Shown here in pieces: positions 16,201 to 25,100 of a stretch of 64,000 nt of DNA. The stretch comes from a virus. The stretch covers positions 1 through 64,000 of IMG/VR virus record IMGVR_UViG_3300025168_000047, one strand, 5' to 3'. The notes below the pieces were generated by a model. The model ran no database searches. It was not told where the DNA came from and saw only the letters and a list, made by a program, of their open reading frames with translations. Each line of letters opens with the position of its first letter. Positions within the stretch are counted from its first letter, which is position 1. Both the position numbers and the translations under genes were made by a program.

Positions 16201-18296
16201 TAGAAAATCCGGGCCAAGGCTCTCGTGGTGTCGCACCAATGTATTTTCACACGTACAATAGACCAGAACGCATGTGGAATGAACTTTTTCTCTCGCCATC
16301 AGATTGGGTGAAACAAGGAGAGTCAAACTATAATCCCGACTCCCCACCAGAAGCCCCTCCTCAACAGATATCGTTTGATGAAGATCCTATTGGTGAGAAA
16401 TTCCAAGCATATGCCCTTCCTGTGTATGGTAGTTTAGACAAAGCTTGGGAAGTTGTCGATGTTGCTGATATCTGGGGAAGAGAAATTGAGCAAAAACGTA
16501 TTGTGAATAATAATACAGATGTTAACATCGCCGAGTTGCTCGAATCAGGAAATAGCCCTCCAAACTTTGGCCTCTCGAATCAATCCTCTGCTAAACGAAC
16601 TATAAATTGGTGCGAGCCAAGATTGTTTGAAACAGAAGCTCTCAGAAGCAAATATTCAACAGGTGGTTTTATATTAGAGAAATATATCAAGATAACAGAG
16701 AAAAGCAGCCATGTTTGGCCCAAAGGCCCCTCAAGAAGCGCAATCACAGACCAAGAATATTCTTCATATTCTTATCAGTTCGACAAAAACTCGAAGAGTG
16801 TCATCGGTAACTTTGTTAAGTATGACGATCAGAACTCTCTTGGAGAGGGTGCGATTGCCACATCCCCCGGTAAAGAACACACGCTTTCATATGCTGCTTT
16901 TATTCGACTTTTGATAGAACAAACTCAAGGTTCCACAAATATTTTAGAAGAGGTGCTCGGTATACAATATGATATTTTATCATATGGTTCCGGAACTTCC
17001 ATCGTCGATATTGCACAAGCTGCCCCGGAAGGAAGAATCATTGTTTCTGAAGACGAAGACGATTTAGAAACCTTAGATGAAATAAAAGGCGACACACACT
17101 TATACGCAAATCACAAAACGGTTTGGTCAAGTCTCCAAGAATTTATAGATTATGATAAACAGTTTAATCCGGAAGCCGAATATGATGTTCGACCATATAA
17201 AGAAATTAAGACCGTCTCTTCCGGACTTGGAGTGCCCAAACAGGTTGGATTCGTAGGATTCAAAGTAGTCAGGTTGACAGAAGACCTCTCTTATCTCGCA
17301 GAGTTCGCAACTGAAATAAAAGAAAACCAGAACGTACGAAATTTATTATTTGGTTCTTGGAACGACGTTATTGAAGACGTAAAATATGGATTAAGATTAT
17401 CATATGTGTTCCCAGAGGACGTATATGAAAAATATGGGAAGACTTCTTTCCCCGGAGGAGTCAAGGCAGCCCTCAATACAAGTTTAAATCCATATTCGTC
17501 GATGGACATAAACGAAACCGTAGGGCTATACTCTAATCAAATCGCTGCTTTAAATAAGCAAATTGGCGATCTCGAAAAAGATTATGTTGCATATCTAGGA
17601 GATGAAGATAATCCAATTAGCCAAGCTAAAGCCGAAGCAATTGCACCCGCTCTTGCAGAATTAAAAAAACAACGGGCTGATGTCACTTCCGCAGCACAGG
17701 GTATTATGGAAATACAAAACCCCGGAAATTTCTCAGATGAAAGTAGACCGGTAATATTATATCCCGAGAACTTTTTAACGAACCTTGTTTCCTCGAATAC
17801 TGCAAATGTTATTCAAAGCAAGTCTTTTTTAAATAAAACGCTCCAACTTAAAGAAGCAAATAGCGATGATGGCACAGCGAACATAGCTCCAGAATCTTTA
17901 TACGTGGTGCCAATGGTCACAGTTGAAATCGGACCAAATGACCCCGGCTTCCCAGAACAACTTAAACAGGGAAGCTTTACAGATTTAAGATCTGCATATC
18001 CCACAGTAAAGCCCGATGGCAAAGTACCTTATGGTAAGGGAGTATATGACGCCCTGTACAAGAAACTTAAGAAAAGCAATGATTTCAGACTTCTTTTTGA
18101 ATATGTTTTTCCATCAAAAAGACTGCTAGGGTTGAATACATTATATAATATTTTGAATTTTGATTCGTTCTTTAGCGACAAATCTGCCTTCGACGGCATA
18201 TTTAGCAATACAGAGGATCAAGCTTATAGCATCTTGAAAACAAGTAGAGACGCCCCCGGCGGAAGCTATGACTCCGAAGACGAAGAAGAAGGATAG
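10218..18296 (+). CDS. giant virion protein (2692 aa), probably baseplate-associated
   Basis: I do not recognise the family. The protein starts MSWINEKINIPYIDGEYYSV with no clear SD and runs without interruption for 2692 residues. The first 1500 residues are mixed helical and beta with long acidic helices; a weak IPT/TIG-like beta stretch occurs near residues 1885-1980 (TYFRFTVNGSNFQPNTKVAL). The last 500 residues include a short coiled-coil-like part (LNKQIGDLEKDYVAYLGDE). The tail is acidic: PGGSYDSEDEEEG. No membrane segment or long continuous coiled coil is seen, so it does not look like a tape measure. Between the spike-like gene and gp25/gp6 it is most likely a structural part of the baseplate or hub periphery. 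Confidence 0.6.
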   Translation: MSWINEKINIPYIDGEYYSVTVEVGHKNKYPGDGGRAAALRAGLLAIGEYYGKDVSRLVGPDPMINSLTTGIITQEDLHKRTNKTELSRRGVLLVGPKIDPRPRPRTSKYKVGVLKGFIDLQYDIWPVLPWLGSGQDGPLDFSLFEGTWDEYLASGMPEKARERISELRTTFVRARSLPSDNNIFASFYSGKYIDFDTPIQEGLYYPGKESDHAPIMVTRPPRPFYDKDYGPLSADMLGERNTYNYTELNYKNFDEFHRRIETLRLVLIDYQNEHEALTQYRMVYAGTNIPFDLNIVGEALVALREEIKDFIKLNKVDQTKPFTIALRSEVEYDNPAKTSAVKDLISTRGHIAYIRLGDKPLRNEGNPEKWNFLWKGFRRVKNAEQNYNSNIASILSNSNMILNQPGTDYNSVLSRVCSGTPPKAPTSGETKQRMGVLAFVELYFQDQPQRRKIKIKSTKQAFDLFKRLGYGEPKPKSAREVRAEKELTKDEFLKRQIANRNREFSHQVGDVVFAQLPANVDKIKSWDDIWGYVLNRVNLTTLATEILECVGLGLSIDDIVDSLCDGFLKQIGQNPDQIDEAFRVIESTTFSPGGISVVSGVQISISIREKMANYINQGVEDPFYQAVIEETTMNASGKRLVCEAIMTGIFSLGDILYKAASSVPDLSEKDPRPVISNCPPTFRIPDSIPSWETFLVYIAQQIEDYLYTKADSLIWIPINRSLQAIVEACDNEGDFGNVTVADVLAEPRSMEEKFKGTGVDSRNFLQAVLGILSTKELCTLFDGEPSPTLMMTIRRFTETEFPEFSKIFSTNDKLKTFFQRIGEDLDLSVCDSIAANRPLQDLCRDGETNRQAALRESLLAKGLSEEEVNEQLELDKDIKREQIADLTSLLSFDRDSNRKIGAAALGLGEIFASSAMASKQTGYAVDAAFQGVESLFSYDVAQLVPTILQQIQKYRDQGLEVDRLPIADILESATSNFITVGGGGKHSFSLWSPTLGFQPGTLDIDPSSDTFNEYIVGSAEISYLGQRGNEAQPGATTINYKLLPTQKIETGKKDKYTLAIKATTPTTVIDAVYHDPYFGEQTKTSVKYDHNEIFLSEIGPEGNNPEILEKYNPFVEQYQKSTGPQKPYQMFVFESLFDLALKSEIASEGDTQASQEFNESLQPVLSERPWTNGRNFSVLDFVYDKIFEQYLEQISQIIASSEYYNLEKLQEIDFGSEFGSKLLGMSQVKNSVSRTSQANMMNIDLEALEPGEAPDHLGNALFEGSIQTFIKLYIAELTVKCLFVFSKFRSEDVFSDPIMAEFIYKRVVDISLPDGTSLYDNYVSFLNKMESKLRLRMSDSTDEDINAKIKEEIYDGNETPKDLLISVVKNIFKSGGKNEETREALENLLDISLPKIESDIIEEMKNEGEDTETAPKEIPVPSVETITTEYSDMNFDQAWAANQKRFEYKGASKLTPLDTIPPLPRYQKFSHTSEGVSYYDYKDIPIYDYGQETESGWHLSEEDKTNWNIITGPGKSTLLREHIPFGFPGQYADLRPIEIPAGVTLPPGTAWDPGDTQLVDLSSPVVQDVAFVGTWDVEIVMDKAKVQADLQVKANATGGGFDNPYYSAKNNEATLRAYFSRLVDGEKAWGPDSTGLLPEICNIHKSVTVEQEIVGMGDTEYAQKVYADPSENVGLWTLQGSGLEIESAQFSVASKNWRNLWGSSIKTLFLKDAGYFHAEKYFEQNSALSKDIYKPFVEDRLKYVDVEDPSTWLASNGLPEEYELVDGVAIVPVRFEITSWTGEGGAQGSGVPNGKPKYNIIYEERPGKILRRTLKKGLIHNALSTTVHGPVTKEAWELQEVSDSNDASNYPLIQIRPPVYWYWEGDSGGWFETSFGAERTVPKVTYFRFTVNGSNFQPNTKVALAPVNGVGPQYPFEVEYLSDTALQVTMPISINSGNQSYPDKAGDYEYTPNAGTIAAKEDGKDLVDQKGGPTGQIYKMNNIKVFNSLLALVVENPGQGSRGVAPMYFHTYNRPERMWNELFLSPSDWVKQGESNYNPDSPPEAPPQQISFDEDPIGEKFQAYALPVYGSLDKAWEVVDVADIWGREIEQKRIVNNNTDVNIAELLESGNSPPNFGLSNQSSAKRTINWCEPRLFETEALRSKYSTGGFILEKYIKITEKSSHVWPKGPSRSAITDQEYSSYSYQFDKNSKSVIGNFVKYDDQNSLGEGAIATSPGKEHTLSYAAFIRLLIEQTQGSTNILEEVLGIQYDILSYGSGTSIVDIAQAAPEGRIIVSEDEDDLETLDEIKGDTHLYANHKTVWSSLQEFIDYDKQFNPEAEYDVRPYKEIKTVSSGLGVPKQVGFVGFKVVRLTEDLSYLAEFATEIKENQNVRNLLFGSWNDVIEDVKYGLRLSYVFPEDVYEKYGKTSFPGGVKAALNTSLNPYSSMDINETVGLYSNQIAALNKQIGDLEKDYVAYLGDEDNPISQAKAEAIAPALAELKKQRADVTSAAQGIMEIQNPGNFSDESRPVILYPENFLTNLVSSNTANVIQSKSFLNKTLQLKEANSDDGTANIAPESLYVVPMVTVEIGPNDPGFPEQLKQGSFTDLRSAYPTVKPDGKVPYGKGVYDALYKKLKKSNDFRLLFEYVFPSKRLLGLNTLYNILNFDSFFSDKSAFDGIFSNTEDQAYSILKTSRDAPGGSYDSEDEEEG

Positions 18297-18301
18297 AACA
18301 G

Positions 18302-18688
18302 ATGTCAGGAATTTCACCAAAATTACCCTTAGTAGCAAATTCAGAAGATGGTCACTACGGCCTAACTAAAACTTTTTTAGAAGCAACAAAACAAAACTTC
18401 AAACACCTTCTTTTGACCATCCCGGGCGAGAAAGTATTTGATGTTAACTTTGGCGTCGGATTAAATCAGTTTCTTTTTGAGCAAGATCCATATTTTGTCA
18501 AGGGAGAAATATCAGCGAAGATCCAAGAACAACTTGATCTTTATTTGCCACATGTGTTGTTGCTCGATTTGCAATTTCAAAATCAAGAAAACTTCGACGC
18601 AATAAGCGGCAACTTGTTGAGCCTAAGGTTGATATACAAGCTTCAACCATTTAATCAACAGGATTTCCTTGATATAACTATTGAATAA
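18302..18688 (+). CDS. gp25: gp25-like baseplate wedge protein
   Basis: A 128-residue protein of the GPW/gp25 family. The family hallmark is the segment LLLTIPGEKVFDVNFGVGLN followed by FLFEQDPY, which in T4 gp25 and P2 gpW contributes to the sheath-like platform linking the baseplate wedges to the tail sheath. Length agrees with T4 gp25 (132 residues). The catalytic activity once proposed for gp25 is not expected from this sequence. AAGGA about ten bases upstream serves as ribosome site. It is directly followed by the gp6-like gene, a pairing conserved in contractile injection systems. Confidence 0.88.
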   Translation: MSGISPKLPLVANSEDGHYGLTKTFLEATKQNFKHLLLTIPGEKVFDVNFGVGLNQFLFEQDPYFVKGEISAKIQEQLDLYLPHVLLLDLQFQNQENFDAISGNLLSLRLIYKLQPFNQQDFLDITIE

Positions 18689-18715
18689 TACTAATTAAGC
18701 ATAGAGGTTTAGCCG

Positions 18716-20509
18716 ATGGTAAAAAAGTTTCCAACAATAAGTTACACTAGTAGAGATTTCAACAGCATAAGAAATGATCTCATCGAGTATGCAAAAAGGT
18801 ATTATCCAGATACCTTTAAAGACTTCAATGAGTCCAGCTTCGGCGCTTTGATGATCGACCAAGTAGCTTACATCGGAGACATAATGTCCTTTTACTTGGA
18901 CTATCAGGCTAATGAATCTTTTTTCACAACAGCAAACGAGTATGACAACGTTGTGAAACTCGCACGACAGGTTGGATATAAAATGTCAGCCCGAGGAGCG
19001 TCATCCGGCGTTGTAACTATGTTTGTGTTAGCACCCGCCAACTCAAACGGAATAGGCCCTGACACAAAGTATCTACCAGTTCTTCTGGCCGGCTCACAGT
19101 TTGCTTCAACATCCGGAGCAACATTCTCTTTAAATCGATCTGTAGATTTTTCAAATCCAGACAACGATGTTGTTGTAGCACAAGTTGACTCAGATAATAC
19201 ACCAACTTTTTATGCAGTTAAGGCAGAAGGAACAGTTACTTCCGGAGAGTTTGTACAAGAGGACGTGACAGTTGGTCAATTTGAAAAATTCCTTTCAACA
19301 GAATTAACAACAAAGAACATCACAGAAGTTGTATCGATAACAGACTCCGAAGGACACGCTTACTTTGAGGTCGACAACTTATCACAAAACACAATTTACA
19401 TCCCAGTTGCAAACCAGAACGATGATCGTTCTAGTGTAGCTTCTGTAATGGTACCTGTTATTGTTCCTCGCCGTTTCGTGGTTGAAAGAGAAAGAGACAG
19501 AACATTCTTACAGTTTGGATATGGATCAGACTCGGAGGTTACGACAGATTCAGTTGCTGACCCAACAGATGTATTAATGGACTTGCATGGCAGAACTCAT
19601 GTTTTAGAAAAATCTTTTGATCCAACAAAGCTCTTATCGACAGACAAATTTGGCATCGCCCCCGAAAACACAGTTTTAAGTGTGGTTACGCGAAGAAATA
19701 CCGCAACTACAGTTAATGCACCCACAAACACTTTAGTTTCATTAGTAAGTCCCAAGTTCCAATTCAGAAATAGGAACTTGTTAGATGAGGATAAAGTAGC
19801 CACAGTTATTGGAAGTCTCGAAATTACGAACGAAGCACCGATCATTGGCGATTCTTCTTTACCAGAGCCCGATGAACTGAAAGCAAGAGTCAAAGCTCAC
19901 TTCGCTTCTCAGAACCGCGCAGTTACTCAACAAGATTATCAAAGTTTGATCTATAATTTACCACCACAATTTGGTAAAATAAAGAGGTGCGCTATCTTTC
20001 AAGACCCTGACTCGTATAGAAGAAACCTTAATGTCTATGTTTTATCTGAGAATACAGACGGAACATTAACTCAAACTCCGGAAACAACAAAGGAGAATTT
20101 GAAAGCATGGCTGGCTAGATATAAGATGATTAACGATACTATAGATATTTTAGACGGCAGAGTGGTTAATTTAGGAGTCACTTTCGAAATTATAGCAGAC
20201 GAAACAGTCGGCAAGTACGAAGTTTTGCAAAGCTGCTATGCTGCATTAAGAAGTTTGGTGACAAACAGAGTATTAAACATGGGCGAATCTTTTTCGATAT
20301 CTAGAATATATAAGATATTAAACAGCGTCTCTGGCGTTATCGATACGGTCGACGTTAGTTTGGTTAACAAGACCGGCGGAGTATACTCAACAACACCATT
20401 TGATATCAATTCAAATTTATCTTCCGATGGCCGCATGTTATATATACCAGACGATCATATCTTAGAAATTAAAAGACCAAGCTCGGACATCCAAGGAGTT
20501 GTGAAATAG
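18716..20509 (+). CDS. gp6: gp6-like (baseplate J) wedge protein
   Basis: The 597-residue product starts KKFPTISYTSRDFNSIRNDL and continues with FNESSFGALMIDQVAYIGDI followed by MSFYLDYQANESFF, the conserved N-terminal signature of T4 gp6/baseplate J proteins. The middle is beta-rich, and the C-terminal part (ESFSISRIYKILNSVSGVID) is also typical. In T4, gp6 dimers build the wedge core and the inner ring of the baseplate together with gp7, gp25 and gp53. Length is close to T4 gp6 (660 residues). AGAGG precedes the ATG. Its stop overlaps the GTG of the next gene by one base, giving close coupling. Confidence 0.88.
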   Translation: MVKKFPTISYTSRDFNSIRNDLIEYAKRYYPDTFKDFNESSFGALMIDQVAYIGDIMSFYLDYQANESFFTTANEYDNVVKLARQVGYKMSARGASSGVVTMFVLAPANSNGIGPDTKYLPVLLAGSQFASTSGATFSLNRSVDFSNPDNDVVVAQVDSDNTPTFYAVKAEGTVTSGEFVQEDVTVGQFEKFLSTELTTKNITEVVSITDSEGHAYFEVDNLSQNTIYIPVANQNDDRSSVASVMVPVIVPRRFVVERERDRTFLQFGYGSDSEVTTDSVADPTDVLMDLHGRTHVLEKSFDPTKLLSTDKFGIAPENTVLSVVTRRNTATTVNAPTNTLVSLVSPKFQFRNRNLLDEDKVATVIGSLEITNEAPIIGDSSLPEPDELKARVKAHFASQNRAVTQQDYQSLIYNLPPQFGKIKRCAIFQDPDSYRRNLNVYVLSENTDGTLTQTPETTKENLKAWLARYKMINDTIDILDGRVVNLGVTFEIIADETVGKYEVLQSCYAALRSLVTNRVLNMGESFSISRIYKILNSVSGVIDTVDVSLVNKTGGVYSTTPFDINSNLSSDGRMLYIPDDHILEIKRPSSDIQGVVK

Positions 20510-22113
20510 TGGGAATCAAAAGATACATAGCTAATAAAGACAACACAATAACAAATGCTTTTAAGGCAGACCTTAGAACGAGAGGGACTGGTTCAAATAT
20601 GGGCGAGTCTGATATTTTAGAAGTATTTTCTATTTCTGCTCAAGAGCACTCAGCATCTTGTGAGTTGGCGAGAACTTTAGTTGAGTTTCCTGTTGATACA
20701 ATTATCACAGATAGAAACGCTGGCGACCTCCCGGCTTCCGGAAGCGTCAACTTTTATCTTAGAATGTATAACGCAAAACATTCTGTAACTTTACCAAAGA
20801 ACTTTACGCTCGTAGCTGCAGCAATATCTCAATCTTGGGAAGAAGGCACCGGCCTTGATATGGAAGAGTACTCTGACCTGACTTACGACGGGATTGGATC
20901 AAATTGGATCACGAGATCTAGCGGATCCTCTTGGGGGACTATCGGAGGAAAGTATCATGCAAGTCCTCAGTTTCAACAAACGTTCACTCGCGGCCACGAA
21001 GACTTGGAGATGGACATAACCCACTTAGTAGAACAATGGGTCACTGGAGAAAACTTTGGTGAAGGTGGTCCAAATAGAAAAATGAACAATGGTATAGGAG
21101 TTTACCTGACATCTAGTCAAGAGGCCGAGGCCAAGATTGGAGTCGCCAACGCAGTTCTACAAAACCTTACAGGTTCAAAGCAGTCATATTATACAAAGAA
21201 ATTTTTCGCACGAGGTTCTGAATTCTTTTTCAAAAGACCTTGTATCGAGGCACGTTGGGATTCAACAGTTAAAGACGAATCATCGAACTTTAAGTTCTGG
21301 AGCCCTCTAGCAACAAACGCCGATAATCTAAACACAATTTATTTTTATAATATCGTCAATGGTCAATTAAAAGATATTTCAACAGATTATCTCACAAATA
21401 ATAAGATCTTAGTTAGTCTTTATTCTGGCTCGCACGATGGAAGCCGCCCACAGGGCAGCCCCTTACTATTAACGTCATCATCTTATTCAGCTTTAGGGCA
21501 TACTCCTATTGCGGCTACAAACAACACTAATGCGACGGGAGGCTTAACTACAACTACTGGTATATATTCTTGTTCTTTGGCGATTACAGGGGCAAGTGTG
21601 TCCGGTACATTGACCAATATGTTCGCAGTTTGGCACAATATAGGATTTGGTGGCTCAACTGGTAGATATCAGTTCCACACATCCTCCGTTTTTGTATCCC
21701 CTCGTAAAGCTTCGGTGGTCAATGATCAGCCTAGTTATGTAACCGCTGTTACAAACTTGAGGCCATCCTATCATAAGAATGAGAGTGCAAGATTTAGATT
21801 CTATGTTCGCGAAAAGAATTGGAATCCAAACATCTTTGTGAAGGCCACATCAGAACCAGAAGCTTCTGTAATTGAAGATGCATACTTTAGAATTTCTAGA
21901 GTCGCAGACGACCACACAGTAATCGATTATGGCACAGGAAGTACAAACAATGAGTATTCTAGATTGTCATATGATGTTTCTGGAAATTATTTTGATTTAG
22001 ACATGAGCTTATTACAACCGGACTACGCTTATGGTATAAATCTTGTTTATTATATTAATGGTGCATATGTAGAACAAACTGAAAAGTTTAAATTCCGAGT
22101 TGAAGAGTCATGA
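20509..22113 (+). CDS. virion protein with DNRLRE-like domain
   Basis: Starts at a GTG overlapping the stop of the gp6-like gene (TAGTG). Within residues about 75-235, FYLRMYNA, ISQSWEEGTG, and then MDITHLVEQWVTG with NNGIGVYLTSSQE follow the order seen in DNRLRE-type beta-sandwich domains: a conserved tryptophan-glutamate turn, then a D-x-T-x-x-V-x-x-W strand, then an NxGI strand. Such domains are found in secreted and surface proteins and some are linked to carbohydrate binding. The rest is serine- and threonine-rich beta structure. The neighbour order (gp6, this, giant protein) puts it at the baseplate periphery. The DNRLRE reading is from pattern memory and is moderate; the structural role is probable. 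Confidence 0.55.
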   Translation: MGIKRYIANKDNTITNAFKADLRTRGTGSNMGESDILEVFSISAQEHSASCELARTLVEFPVDTIITDRNAGDLPASGSVNFYLRMYNAKHSVTLPKNFTLVAAAISQSWEEGTGLDMEEYSDLTYDGIGSNWITRSSGSSWGTIGGKYHASPQFQQTFTRGHEDLEMDITHLVEQWVTGENFGEGGPNRKMNNGIGVYLTSSQEAEAKIGVANAVLQNLTGSKQSYYTKKFFARGSEFFFKRPCIEARWDSTVKDESSNFKFWSPLATNADNLNTIYFYNIVNGQLKDISTDYLTNNKILVSLYSGSHDGSRPQGSPLLLTSSSYSALGHTPIAATNNTNATGGLTTTTGIYSCSLAITGASVSGTLTNMFAVWHNIGFGGSTGRYQFHTSSVFVSPRKASVVNDQPSYVTAVTNLRPSYHKNESARFRFYVREKNWNPNIFVKATSEPEASVIEDAYFRISRVADDHTVIDYGTGSTNNEYSRLSYDVSGNYFDLDMSLLQPDYAYGINLVYYINGAYVEQTEKFKFRVEES

Positions 22114-25100
22114 GCGCGAAAGACGTATTTGAAAAGAAAAGTAAGAAAGTATTAAAATTAAGCAGCGTGGACACCCTAGGTGACCAAGCTGAGTCGAAAA
22201 GATATGTCGAAGCAAAGACGAAAGATAAGAACCGCTTTATACCTCAGATTGACTTTGAAGTCCCTGAGAATTTCGCTAAGTTTGGTTCTGCGGAAAAATA
22301 CTATATTGATTCTATCGAAAGGGTATATAAAACATACCCATATGATGGTTCTTTGTATGAAAAATCAGCATGGCTGAACTCTTCGTCGTATTTGGACGTT
22401 CATCTCTTTGAAAATAAGTACCCTAGAACAAATGGTTATGCTCTCTTCTCACCAGCCGGTTGGAGCACGTTTAACGGCTATAAATCGCAAAATATCCACA
22501 ATATTTCGTCATCTTATGGTATTCCGACCACAAATGAGTACATTTCGCTCCGTGGAGGGCCAAATAAGGACACAAATAACTCCGATAAAAAGGACATTTT
22601 CCCCTCTATAGAGTCGAATGTGACCGGTTCAAGAGGCGCAAATGTCTTTGATTTGTCTAAAAATAGAGAATCTAACTTAAAAATTGGAGGTATTGACGGT
22701 AACACAATCGAGTTTTGGCTTAAAAAAGACGCTTGGACATACAATGCGGTCGATGCAGGTTGCCAAAATGAGGTTATTTTTGACTTATACAACACAGACA
22801 CACCAACAAACATGCCATCTTCGAGTCATGCGAACGCTAGATTCAGAGTTGAGCTAGATGGAGCCCCTTCTGTTAACTCTCCAATTAGAATTACATACAT
22901 GTCTGGTACAAATGGTTGCTTTAGTGTCCCAATTGGTCACGGTTCTGGCTCTGTTTCGGGCTCAAGCTACGTTACAAAAGCCTCTATCGCTGATGGAAGC
23001 TGGCATCATTATGCAATTGTTATTGAAAACAGCGGAAGTTCTTTGCTCGGCGCACGAAAAACAGCAGCTTTAAGTGCAAATTCGACACCACTTGAGGCCC
23101 AAGAGAACTTTCAGGCACTAAGACTGAAGCTTTATATAGATGGTCAACATAATGATACAGTGTTTACTGGCTCATCTGTAGACTATTGTAGTGCCTCCTT
23201 GCATGCAAACATCGGTGCACTGGCCACAGCACCTTCTTCTTCTACTCAAACATACGATGGAGCCTCGATGCTTGGAGCAGGAAAGCTGTCTGCATCAGTT
23301 GATGAGTTTAGATTTTGGAAAAAAAGCAGAAATGCTAGGGAAATCGGCCTGAATTGGAATGGCCAAGTCGGCGGCGGTACAAATGTAGACGACGCAAACA
23401 CCGATTTAGGTGTCTATTATAAGTTTAATGAGGGTATCACTCAAACTTCCAGCGTCGATCAGAACGTTTTAGACTACTCAGGCCGCCTGACGAACGGATA
23501 TTGGGAAGGATATTCAACGAACTCGCGCTCAACAGAGTCCGCTATTGTACAAGCCGGCGCAGCAACTAAAGAATTTAAAGATCCAATCGTATATCACTTC
23601 CATCCGGATGTGCAAGATCTGAGAAATGATAAGCAATTAGAAGGTATTAACCATGATACTTCAAATTCAGGACTTATATTCAGTGCTCTTCCAGAGTGGA
23701 TTCAATCAGATGATTCAAAAAACAGCGGAGAGCTTAGAAACTTAACACAAATTATTGCAAGTTATTTTGATACTTTGGCACTTCAAATCAAAGAGCTTCC
23801 AAGATTAAAGGACGTGACTTATCCTAGTGCCAGTTACAAGCCACATCCTTTCGTAGAACATATGTTGGACTCAGCAGGCTTTACAACATCAGAGATGTTT
23901 GCCGATGCTGAGATCGTTGAGCACTTTCTAGCTAAAGATGAAGATGTCGTTTATGAAGACGACCTGCATAACATAAAAAATAGAATTTACCAAAACATCT
24001 ATAACAACTTAGATTACATTTATAAATCTAAAGGTACAGAAAAGGGATTCAGAAACCTGATTAGATGCTTTGGCGTTGATGACGAGATCCTAAAAGTCAA
24101 TATGTATGCAAACAATGCAGTTTATGCAATCGAAGAGAACACTTACGAGACAGTTGAAAAAACAAAATGTGTAGACTTCTTCCATTCGGCCAGTCATCAG
24201 GCTGTTGTATACCAGATGACAGGATCTGAAACAAATGAACAGGTTAGATCTTACATCTCTGGAACAATCAACGCTTTAGACACAGCAGCCACGGCAAATC
24301 AAGCCGGTATGGGCATGACTTACGAAGGTGAGATTGTCTTCCCAAAACCTCTTCCACCCGGAAGCAAAGCAGCAAATATTTTTTCAGAAGCCACTTCTTC
24401 ACTTTTTGGAATGCACACTCCTAAAATACAAGATGAAGGGGTTACAACAGACGAACAAACATTTCAGACCACATTTGCAGCAGCAGACACCGCGAACTTT
24501 CAAGTTCTGTTTGCTAAGGAAAGGGCCGCATCGCCACATGGCCGATTTATATTAACGTCTTCTGCCGGCACGCTACAATCTCTTGTTAACCCAGCCCTCA
24601 ATGGCCATGGCCTCACAAGTAGTATGTTCCATAATGTATATGAGGATAGGAGATGGAACTTCGCAGTTAGAATTCGCCCTCGTGCTTCAGGCTCTGCTGC
24701 CTTGGATGAAGTTGCATGGGGTAACGTTGTGTCAGGAGCTTATAACAACATACACGGAACGGAGACTCTGCCATATCAACTTGATTTCTACGGCGTGTCT
24801 ATGATATCAGGAAGAAAAGCTGATTCTTTCCATCTCTCTGCAAGTATTTCAAAAGCTGACGGAGACGCATTCCTTATGAATCCAAAAAGAATGTTTGTCG
24901 GCGCACATAGAACAAACTTTACAGGAGCCGTATTACAGTCTTCAGATGTTAAAGCTTCTTCTTTGAGAGTGTGGTTGGACCACCTTTCCAATGATGAGAT
25001 CGATGCACATGCTAGAGATGCTGGAAACTACGGTAGACTGCACCCATATCAGAATGCATATCTGTTTGAAAATAGTGGTTCAAGACCGATCCCACAGACT

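Noticed and set aside
10218-18296. Tape-measure protein
   Set aside because: It is long enough, but it has no extended continuous helix or membrane segment and it stands among baseplate genes.
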